Assembly (NCBI GenBank): GCA_051117315.1
Contig: JBNPEA010000085.1
Location: 1-30,489, forward strand
From: Salinarimonas sp051117315
GTDB taxonomy: Bacteria; Pseudomonadota; Alphaproteobacteria; Rhizobiales; Beijerinckiaceae
Reading direction: 5' to 3'
Length of the DNA stretch: 30,489 nucleotides
A model generated the notes under the pieces. The model searched no databases. It saw only the letters and a list, made by a program, of their open reading frames with translations, and was not told the DNA's origin. Both the position numbers and the translations under genes were made by a program. Shown piece by piece: positions 24,484 through 30,489 of the stretch. Numbering within the stretch: position 1 is the first letter of the stretch; every line of letters starts with the position of its first letter.

Positions 24484-25722
24484 TCAGGCCGCGTCCAACC
24501 CGTATAGCGAGTGCAGCGTACGCACGGCAAGCTCGGTGTAGGCGGCGTCGATGAGCATCGAGAACTTGATCTCGGAGGTGGTGATGGCGCGGATGTTCAC
24601 GCCCTTCTCGGCCAAGGCCTTGAAGGCCTTGGCCGCGACGCCGGCATGGCTGCGCATGCCGACCCCGATGGCCGAGACCTTGACCACGTCGGTGGCGCCC
24701 TCGAGCTTCTCGTACCCAATCTTCGGCTGCATCTCCTCCAGCAGCGACCGCGCGCGCACGTAGTCGTTCGTCGGCACCGTGAAGGTGATGTCCGTCGTCG
24801 CCGAATCGCGCGAGACCACCTGGATGATCATGTCGACGTTGATGCCCTCGTCCGCGAGCGGCACGAAGATCGAGGCGGCGACGCCGGGCGTGTCCGCCAC
24901 ACGCCGCAGCGTGATCTGGGCCTCGTCCTTGGAATAGGCGATGCCGGTGACGGTCTGCTGTTCCACGATGTCCTCCTCGTCACAGATCAGCGTGCCCGGC
25001 CGCGGGTCCTCGGGCGGATCGAAGCTCGAGCGCACCGTCGTGCGCACACCGTAGAGCATGGCGAGCTCGACCGAGCGCACCTGCAGCACCTTGGCGCCCA
25101 GGCTCGCCATCTCCAGCATCTCCTCGTAGGAGACCCGGTCGAGGCGCCGTGCCTTGGAGACGATGCGCGGGTCCGTGGTGTAGACGCCGTCCACGTCGGT
25201 GTAGATGTCGCAGCGCTCCGCCTGCAGCGCGGCGGCCAGCGCCACGGCGCTGGTATCCGAGCCGCCGCGGCCGAGCGTCGCGATCCGCCCGGTCGGCGCG
25301 TGCACGCCCTGGAAGCCGGCCACCACGGCGACCTCGCTGCGCTCGGCGAAATGGGCGAGGATCTTCTCCCCGTCGACCCTGGTGATGCGGGCCGCGCCGT
25401 GGGCGCCCGAGGTCTCGATCGGGATCTGCCAGCCCTGCCAGGAGCGCGCGGGGATGCCCATCGACTGCAGCACGATGGCCAGCAGCCCCGAGGTCACCTG
25501 CTCGCCCGACGCCACGACGGCGTCGTACTCGCGCGCGTCGTGGATCGTCGCGGCCTCGCGGCACCAGCCCACGAGCTCGTTGGTCCGGCCCGCCATGGCG
25601 GAGACGACGACGGCGACGTCGTAGCCCGCGGCCACCTCGCGCGCGACGTGCCGGGCGACGTTGCGGATGCGCTCCAGGTCCGCGACCGAGGTGCCGCCGA
25701 ACTTCATCACCAACCGGGGCAT
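24484..25722 (-). CDS. lysC: aspartate kinase
   Basis: A 412-residue monofunctional aspartokinase, catalysing the first step of the lysine, threonine, methionine and diaminopimelate pathways. The kinase motif KFGGTS is at 7-12, with VVSAMAGRTNELV, the aspartate-binding FQGVHAPTGRIATLGRGGSDTSAVALA and TDVDGVYTTDPR. Two C-terminal ACT domains (about 270-412; VAASIFVPLADEGINVDMI and AAKAFKALAEKGVNIRAI) bind the amino-acid inhibitors. An internal start for the small beta subunit, as in Bacillus and Corynebacterium, was not evident. It precedes ptsP by 128 bases on the same strand, a conserved neighbour pair in this order. Confidence 0.98.
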   Translation of the reverse strand: MPRLVMKFGGTSVADLERIRNVARHVAREVAAGYDVAVVVSAMAGRTNELVGWCREAATIHDAREYDAVVASGEQVTSGLLAIVLQSMGIPARSWQGWQIPIETSGAHGAARITRVDGEKILAHFAERSEVAVVAGFQGVHAPTGRIATLGRGGSDTSAVALAAALQAERCDIYTDVDGVYTTDPRIVSKARRLDRVSYEEMLEMASLGAKVLQVRSVELAMLYGVRTTVRSSFDPPEDPRPGTLICDEEDIVEQQTVTGIAYSKDEAQITLRRVADTPGVAASIFVPLADEGINVDMIIQVVSRDSATTDITFTVPTNDYVRARSLLEEMQPKIGYEKLEGATDVVKVSAIGVGMRSHAGVAAKAFKALAEKGVNIRAITTSEIKFSMLIDAAYTELAVRTLHSLYGLDAA

Positions 25723-25862
25723 GCGTGTCTCGCCTCGCTGTCCGTGCGCGCGCTCGTGGTCCTGTCTCCCGCCGCCGGCGGGGCGCGCCATTCCAATGAC
25801 CGCGCGCGCGAGGCGTGTCAACGCACCGCCGGGAGACGAGCGCCGGCGGAAGACGCGCACCG

Positions 25863-26774
25863 TCAGGCGCGCAGCGCCGCCGCGCCCCCGGGACAGCTCG
25901 CGCGCAATTCCGCCGCGACCCCCTCCCGGAACGCGGTCACCCCCCGGGTCGGGGCGCGGTCGCGGGCGGTGACGCGCCAGTAGGCCATGCCCGGCGGGTA
26001 GCGGTCCGGGAAGGGCGCGACGCGCCGGCCCATCGCGAGCGCGTCCGCGGCGAGCGTCTCCCAGGCGAGGAACACGCCCTGCCCGGCCATCGCGGCGTCG
26101 AAGCACAGGGCCGCATCCGAATAGACCGGCCCCTCCCCGAGCATGCTCGCATCGAGCCCGTTGGGCGCGAGCCAGACGTCCCAGGAGAACATCGCGTGCG
26201 GCTCCGAGACGATCGGCACGCGGGCGAGGTCGGCGGGCGTCGCCAGGCGCTCGGCGAGCGCCGGCGCGCAGACCGGGAAGACGAGCTGCGCGATCAGCCG
26301 CTCGGCTCGCACCCCGGGCCAGCCGCCGCGGCCGACGCGGATGCAGACGTCGACGTCCGAGACGTTCGGGTCGACGAGCTCGAGCGCGGCGTCGATGCGC
26401 ACCCGGATGCCGGGATGGGCGCGGGTGAAGCGGTCGAGCCGCCAGACCAGCCATTTCGAGGCGAGGACCGGTGCCACCGACACGGTGAGCACGTCCTCCC
26501 GGCGCCGATCGGCGAGCGCCACCGCCGCCGACAGCTCGGCGAAGCCGACGGAGAGGCGCTCCAGCACCGCCGCGCCGAAATCCGTGGGCACGAGCCCGCG
26601 CGGGCGGCGATCGAACAGCGTGCGCCCGAGCTCGGCCTCGCACTTGAGGATCTGCTGGCTCACCGCGCCCACCGTGACGCCGAGCTCCTCGGCGGCGGCG
26701 CGCAGGGTCCCGAGCCGCCCCGCCGCCTCCACCGCCCGGAGGCCGCCGAGATGCACGCGGGCGAGGTTTCGCAT
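25863..26774 (-). CDS. LysR-family transcriptional regulator (GcvA-like)
   Basis: A 303-residue regulator. The N-terminal winged helix-turn-helix (about 8-66) includes LRAAAEELGVTVGAVSQQI and ends with the LFDRRPRGLVPTDFG segment; the rest is a periplasmic-binding-protein-like effector domain starting DVLTVSVAPVLASKWLVWRL. The VSQQI helix and AP-x-LASKWL start resemble GcvA/AmpR-type members. Genes of this family usually act on a divergent neighbour and on themselves; here the divergent gene is the short ORF at 26845, 70 bases away. Effector unknown. Confidence 0.94.
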   Translation of the reverse strand: MRNLARVHLGGLRAVEAAGRLGTLRAAAEELGVTVGAVSQQILKCEAELGRTLFDRRPRGLVPTDFGAAVLERLSVGFAELSAAVALADRRREDVLTVSVAPVLASKWLVWRLDRFTRAHPGIRVRIDAALELVDPNVSDVDVCIRVGRGGWPGVRAERLIAQLVFPVCAPALAERLATPADLARVPIVSEPHAMFSWDVWLAPNGLDASMLGEGPVYSDAALCFDAAMAGQGVFLAWETLAADALAMGRRVAPFPDRYPPGMAYWRVTARDRAPTRGVTAFREGVAAELRASCPGGAAALRA

Positions 26775-26844
26775 GTAGCTGGCCTATAGGCTCGTCGAGA
26801 ACAACGGGATTTTCCGCGCGGCGGCGAGGTCCCATGGTGGAGCC

Positions 26845-27129
26845 ATGCTAAACCTCATCCATCATCTCCGGCAAGCGCTCGCGACCGCCGAGCCCGAGCC
26901 GGACCCGCACGACCCGTTCTCCGATCCCACGATCGCGGCCATGAGCCCGGCCGAGCTCGCCGACCTGCCGCTGCCCCATCCGCCGGCGCCCGCGCCGCTC
27001 CCGGCGGGTGGGCCCGAACGGGTCCGCGCCCTCCAGGGCACGATCTCTCAGGGAACCAGGACCAGCTTGCCCCTGGCCTCGCGCCGGGCGATCCGCCCGA
27101 TCGCCTCGGCGGCCTGCGTCAGCGGGTAG
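26845..27129 (+). CDS. small hypothetical protein divergent from the LysR gene
   Basis: A 94-residue frame starting MLNLIHHLRQALATAEPEPD, with an amphipathic N-terminal helix and a middle rich in Pro, Ala and Leu (AELADLPLPHPPAPAPLP). I recognise no family with certainty. The position, divergent from a LysR regulator with a 70-base shared gap, supports a real gene. The last 82 bases overlap the end of the oxidoreductase gene on the other strand, and the C-terminal part looks like an antisense shadow, so the functional product may be mainly the first 65 residues. No ideal ribosome site: GAGG is about 17 bases upstream. Confidence 0.5.
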   Translation: MLNLIHHLRQALATAEPEPDPHDPFSDPTIAAMSPAELADLPLPHPPAPAPLPAGGPERVRALQGTISQGTRTSLPLASRRAIRPIASAACVSG

Positions 27130-28061
27130 GTGGCCTCGACCCGCGCGGCGATGGTGCCGTCTGTGGCCCAGGCCAGGAGCCGCTCCATGTTGCGCGCGTG
27201 GCGCGCCGGCTCGCGCTCGAGGAAGGCGCCCCAGTAGACGCCGCGGATATCGCAGCCCTTGAGCAGCACGAGGTTGAGCGGAATTCGCGGGATCTCGCCT
27301 CCGGCGAAGCCGATGACGAGGAAGCGGCCCTCCCAGGCGGTGGCGCGCAGCGCCGCCTCGGCGAGTTCGCCGCCGACCGGATCGTAGACCACGTCGACGC
27401 CGCGCCCGCCGGTCAGTGCCTTGAGCCGCACCTTCAGGTCCTCGCGGGCGTAGTCTACGGTCTCGTCCGCCCCCGCCTCCCGGGCGAGCGCCAGCTTCTC
27501 GGGCGAGGAGGCGCAGGCGATCACCCGCGCGCCGAGCGCCTTGCCGACCTCCACCGCCGCGAGCCCGGTGCCGCCGGCCGCGCCGAGCACGCAGAGCGTC
27601 TCGCCGGGGCGAATCGCCGCCCGGTCGACGAGCGCGTGCAGCGTCGTGCCGTAGGTGATGCTCAGCCCCGCGGCGCGGGCGTCGTCGAGCCCCTCGGGCG
27701 CGGCCGTCAGGCGGTCCGCGGCGACCACCACGTAGTCCCGCGCCGCACCGTGCCCGACATAGGCGACGACCCGCTGCCCGAGCGCCCAGCCGCCGACGCC
27801 CTCGCCCAGCGCCGCGATCTCGCCGCACAGCTCGCCGGCGGGGGAGAAGGGCAGGTCGGGGCGCACCTGGTAGCGGCCCTGCACGATCAGCGTGTCGAAG
27901 AAATTGAGCCCGGCCGCGCGCATCCGCAGCAGCACCTCTCCGGGCCCCGGCGCCGGCACCGGGATCTCGGCCGTGACGAGGGTCTCCGGCGGACCGAGCC
28001 GCTCGCACAGGATCGCCCGCATCGTCGCCGCCCGCATCGCTTCCGGCACAGTCCCCACCAT
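27048..28061 (-). CDS. quinone oxidoreductase-like MDR-family NADPH-dependent enzyme
   Basis: A 337-residue medium-chain dehydrogenase/reductase without the zinc ligands of alcohol dehydrogenases, placing it in the quinone-oxidoreductase/enoyl-reductase branch. The GroES-like catalytic domain (LCERLGPPETLV, then RAAGLNFFDTLIVQGRYQ) precedes a Rossmann domain with CVLGAAGGTGLAAVEVGK and GRGVDVVYDPVGG. The start is uncertain: ATG 28061 has GAGGGCGAG directly upstream, whereas the family N-terminus MRAILCERLG begins at 28022. The gene starts 49 bases after an ECF sigma gene on the same strand and may be in its operon. Substrate unknown. Confidence 0.92.
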   Translation of the reverse strand: MVGTVPEAMRAATMRAILCERLGPPETLVTAEIPVPAPGPGEVLLRMRAAGLNFFDTLIVQGRYQVRPDLPFSPAGELCGEIAALGEGVGGWALGQRVVAYVGHGAARDYVVVAADRLTAAPEGLDDARAAGLSITYGTTLHALVDRAAIRPGETLCVLGAAGGTGLAAVEVGKALGARVIACASSPEKLALAREAGADETVDYAREDLKVRLKALTGGRGVDVVYDPVGGELAEAALRATAWEGRFLVIGFAGGEIPRIPLNLVLLKGCDIRGVYWGAFLEREPARHARNMERLLAWATDGTIAARVEATYPLTQAAEAIGRIARREARGKLVLVP

Positions 28062-28110
28062 CTCGCCCTCGCTCCCGAAACCGGGCTCGGCGCCTCGCCC
28101 CGCGTGGCCC

Positions 28111-28725
28111 CTACTCGGCCTGCACCACCCCGCCGCTCTCGAGCGTGCGCCTCAGCCGGGTGAAGGCGAGGCGGATGCGGGACTTCACCGTGCCGAGCGG
28201 CAGCCCCGTGCGCTCGGCGATCTCCGAATGCGAGAGCGCCTCGAAGAAGGCGAGGCGCACCAGCACGAGCTGCTCCTCCGGCAGGCTGCGCATCGCCTCG
28301 CGCACGGCGGCGTCCCGCTGGCTGGCGTCGAGCTCACCCTCGAGATCCGTCGTGTCGACCACCTCGAAGACCGGGCTGTCGGGCTCCACCGGCGTCGAAC
28401 GGTCGCGGCGCATCAGGTCGATGCGGCGGTTGCGGGCGATTCGATAGAGCCAGGTGGTGAGCGAGGACTTGGCCGGGTCGAACATCTCGGCCTTGCGCCA
28501 GAGCGTCACCATCGCGTCCTGCGCGATCTCCTCGGCGAGGGCCTGGTCGGCGCCCTGGCGCAGCAGGTACGCCTGCAGCCGCGGCGCGTACCAGTCGAAC
28601 AGGCGCGCGAAGGCGTCCCGGTCGCGGTTCTGCGCGACGGCGGCGATCAGCGCCTCGTGCTCGCTCGGGGAGGGCAAGTCGTCCTCGATTCTCCGTGGCC
28701 GGCGCGGTGAGGATGCGCGCGCCAT
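28111..28725 (-). CDS. ECF-type sigma factor, RpoE/singlet-oxygen-response-like
   Basis: A 204-residue sigma factor with regions 2 and 4. The segment MFDPAKSSLTTWLYRIARNRRIDLMRRD in region 2 and LTGLPLGTVKSRIRLAFTRLR-like region 4 (AERTGLPLGTVKSRIRLAF) closely follow the pattern I recall for Rhodobacter RpoE, which is controlled by the zinc anti-sigma ChrR. No ChrR-like gene is next to it here. ATG 28725 is chosen though no ribosome site is visible; a TTG 13 codons upstream is an alternative, and leaderless translation is possible. A quinone oxidoreductase-like gene follows after 49 bases. Confidence 0.94.
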   Translation of the reverse strand: MARASSPRRPRRIEDDLPSPSEHEALIAAVAQNRDRDAFARLFDWYAPRLQAYLLRQGADQALAEEIAQDAMVTLWRKAEMFDPAKSSLTTWLYRIARNRRIDLMRRDRSTPVEPDSPVFEVVDTTDLEGELDASQRDAAVREAMRSLPEEQLVLVRLAFFEALSHSEIAERTGLPLGTVKSRIRLAFTRLRRTLESGGVVQAE

Positions 28726-28905
28726 GCACGGATCAGTGTTAAGCCCTCGGGCCGGGTCCGGCAATCCGCCGCGCCCGCTTCCGGCACGCGGACCGGGCGT
28801 TCAGGCAAGGTTAACGTATTTTTGCCCATTTCTGGCCAATCTAGTGCTCAGCGAAAGCCGAGCCCGCCGGTAGGCGGTGAAACCCCGCGATCCAAGGTGA
28901 GCGTC

Positions 28906-29454
28906 ATGAGAATGTCCCGATCGATCCGCCGCTTCGCGCCCACGCTCGCGCTCGTCGGCGCTTGCGCGGCCGCCCTCGTGCTGACGGCCGCTCCCGCCGC
29001 GGCCCAGCAGGCCGAGGCGACGCCGCTCGGCCAGTTCGGAGACTGGGCCGCCTTCGCCACCGAGGCGAGCGGCAGCAAGATGTGCTACGCGTTGTCGCAG
29101 CCCCGCAGCCGCCGCCCCGAGGGCCTCAGCCGCGACCCGGGATACCTCTTCGTCTCCTTCCGCCCCTCCGAGAACGTGGCCAACGAGGTCGCCGCGGTGA
29201 TGGGCTTCCCGACCCAGGACGGCCAGACCGCCACCGGGGTGATCGACGGCACGAGCTACAACTTCGTCACCCGCGGCGAGAACGTCTGGGTCCAGAACCC
29301 GGCGCAGGAGGACGACGTCGTGCAGAGCTTCGTTCGCGGCCGCTCGTTCGAGCTCAACGTCCGCTCCGGGCGCGGCAACGACACCACCGACGTCTACTCG
29401 CTCTCCGGCTTCACCGCCGCGCTGAACCGCGCCAAGGAGGAGTGCGGCGTCTGA
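28906..29454 (+). CDS. invasion-associated locus B (IalB) family secreted protein
   Basis: A 182-residue protein with an N-terminal signal peptide: basic RMSRSIRRF, hydrophobic LALVGACAAALVLTA and a cleavage site after APAAA at about residue 33. The mature part has the IalB pattern, opening with GQFGDWAAFATEASGSKMCYAL and continuing with VSFRPSENVANEVAAVMGFP. The family is named after a Bartonella factor for erythrocyte invasion but is widespread in harmless Hyphomicrobiales, so no virulence is implied. AAGGTGA five bases before the ATG fixes the start. It is divergent from the ECF sigma gene. Confidence 0.93.
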   Translation: MRMSRSIRRFAPTLALVGACAAALVLTAAPAAAQQAEATPLGQFGDWAAFATEASGSKMCYALSQPRSRRPEGLSRDPGYLFVSFRPSENVANEVAAVMGFPTQDGQTATGVIDGTSYNFVTRGENVWVQNPAQEDDVVQSFVRGRSFELNVRSGRGNDTTDVYSLSGFTAALNRAKEECGV

Positions 29455-29545
29455 TCGCGCCGCGCTTCCGCTCCCGCCCCCACCCCCCCGGATTTCGCAC
29501 CTCTGCCGCTCAGGGCCAGCACGGCTTCGCCCTCATCAGCTTGCG

Positions 29546-30489
29546 CTAAGCCTTCTCAGCGGCGGCGGGGTGCTCGGCGCCCGCCCGAGCGGCGTCCGGG
29601 CGGGCGAGCTTGGCGAAGCCGCGCACCAGCGCCTCGTCCGCCGGATCGAAGCGCTCCTCGATGCGTGAGCCCACCGCGAGATCGTTGAGGGCGCCGAGGT
29701 CCTCCTGCAGGGCCTCGAGCTGGGCCAACATCTCGGCGTGCCGCCGCGCGCGCGCCGCGGCGCGCTTCTTGGCGCCGCCCTTCTCGCCCGCCTTCTCGCC
29801 CGCCTTGTCTCCGGCGAAGGCGGTCTCGAAGAACTCCACCGCGTAGCGCAGCTTCTTCACCTCGATTCGCAGCTCGTGGCGCGTTTCCGGGTCGAGTGTG
29901 GCGAGCTCGGCGCCCTCGCGGGCGATGCGCTTGCGGCGCTTCTTCAGGAGCCGCCCCGCGAACGCGGCAACCGGGGCGTCCCGCAGCGGGATGTCGCCCG
30001 CGAGCCAATCGCCGGCCTCCACCCAGGCGGCGGTGTCGATCAGCATCAGCCGATAGCGTTCCGACAGCGAGGCCGCGCGCGCCTGCGCCAGGGCGGCGTC
30101 GCGCCGCTCGGCGAAGGCCCGCGCCAGGTGCGCGAGATCCGCGTCGTCCGGATGCGCGGTGCGGAGCGGCTCCACCGCCGTGGCGATCTGCACGTCGAGG
30201 TCGCGCGCCTCGCCGAGCGCGTCCGCCATCCATTTCAGCTCGGCGGAGACGGCGCGACGGCGATCGTCCTCGACCACGCGCCGGAACAGCGAGATCGCCG
30301 CGCGCAGGCGCCGCAGCGCCACCCGCGACTGGTGGATCGCGCCCGGCGCGCCGATGTCGCGCAGCGCCTGCTCGTTGGCGACGCGCTGGTCGACGCAGCC
30401 GCGCGCGCTCGGCTGGAAGACAGCGCCGGCCGGCATCGCCGGCTCGACCGCGGCCCCGGACTCACTTACGACCCGCGCGCCCTCGCCCG
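29546..30489 (-). CDS. CHAD domain protein, 5' end beyond the right edge (probable CYTH-CHAD protein)
   Basis: The frame is open to the right edge with no stop, so the gene begins outside. The visible 314 residues hold a CHAD domain, an all-helical domain with conserved His and Arg/Lys that binds polyphosphate: AIHQSRVALRRLRAAISLFRR, then DLDVQI and RHELRIEVKKLRYAVEFF. A Lys/Ala/Gly-rich insert (GDKAGEKAGEKGGAKKRAAA) interrupts the second half. The upstream residues, rich in Ala, Gly and Pro, look like the linker that usually follows an N-terminal CYTH domain. CYTH-CHAD proteins are linked to polyphosphate metabolism; a catalytic role needs the missing part. ATG 30436 is only an internal methionine. 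Confidence 0.9.
   Translation of the reverse strand, partial: GEGARVVSESGAAVEPAMPAGAVFQPSARGCVDQRVANEQALRDIGAPGAIHQSRVALRRLRAAISLFRRVVEDDRRRAVSAELKWMADALGEARDLDVQIATAVEPLRTAHPDDADLAHLARAFAERRDAALAQARAASLSERYRLMLIDTAAWVEAGDWLAGDIPLRDAPVAAFAGRLLKKRRKRIAREGAELATLDPETRHELRIEVKKLRYAVEFFETAFAGDKAGEKAGEKGGAKKRAAARARRHAEMLAQLEALQEDLGALNDLAVGSRIEERFDPADEALVRGFAKLARPDAARAGAEHPAAAEKA

Noticed and set aside
28735..28740. TGATCC on the minus strand, the -35 of Rhodobacter RpoE promoters, near the RpoE-like sigma gene
   Set aside because: The position 18 bases on reads CTCAC rather than TAAGA, and the start would fall inside the coding region.
28906..29454. IalB-like protein as evidence of a pathogen
   Set aside because: The family is common in free-living Hyphomicrobiales; nothing else here suggests a host-associated lifestyle.

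Overview
The window is a high-GC, densely packed, chromosomal stretch from an alphaproteobacterium, almost certainly of the order Hyphomicrobiales (Rhizobiales). Support comes from gene order and lineage-typical families rather than from any marker rRNA: hisF-hisE-coaA, tig-clpP-clpX, lysC-ptsP-prfA-prmC followed by a DUF4167 gene, and an IalB-type secreted protein. I cannot name the genus from sequence alone. No insertion sequence, integrase, phage gene, CRISPR array or rRNA was seen, and base composition is uniform.

Layout. Positions 1-337 hold the start of an M16 peptidase gene leaving the window. trxA, hisF, hisE and coaA read rightwards (611-3190). A hairpin-rich gap separates coaA from the leftward proteostasis block clpX, clpP and tig (3339-7087), preceded by a tRNA-Leu(UAG) and a tiny membrane-protein ORF. 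A single-domain globin (7771-8193) converges on, and overlaps, a hybrid sensor kinase whose partner OmpR-type regulator is translationally coupled (8136-10954). An ECF sigma factor gene (11220-11786) and a flavin amine oxidase gene (11798-13081) converge. otsA-otsB (13490-16497) encode trehalose synthesis; OtsA carries an unusual membrane-anchored sensor-like N-terminus. A chemoreceptor (16570-18561) and the DUF4167 protein (18750-19772) follow on the minus strand.

The block from 20132 to 25722 reads leftwards as lysC, ptsP, prfA, prmC: aspartokinase, the nitrogen-type PTS enzyme I, release factor 1 and its methyltransferase, the last three tightly coupled. To the right are a LysR regulator, a short hypothetical gene, a quinone-oxidoreductase-like enzyme possibly co-transcribed with a second ECF sigma factor, an IalB-family secreted protein, and a CHAD-domain protein running off the right edge.

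Most of the window is conserved housekeeping. The parts that deserve attention are the membrane-tethered OtsA and the sigma-54-like element in front of it, the globin/hybrid-kinase pair with overlapping 3' ends, two ECF sigma genes with no recognisable anti-sigma gene next to them, and repeat-built low-complexity tails in trigger factor and the DUF4167 protein. I did not find a clearly new multi-gene system.
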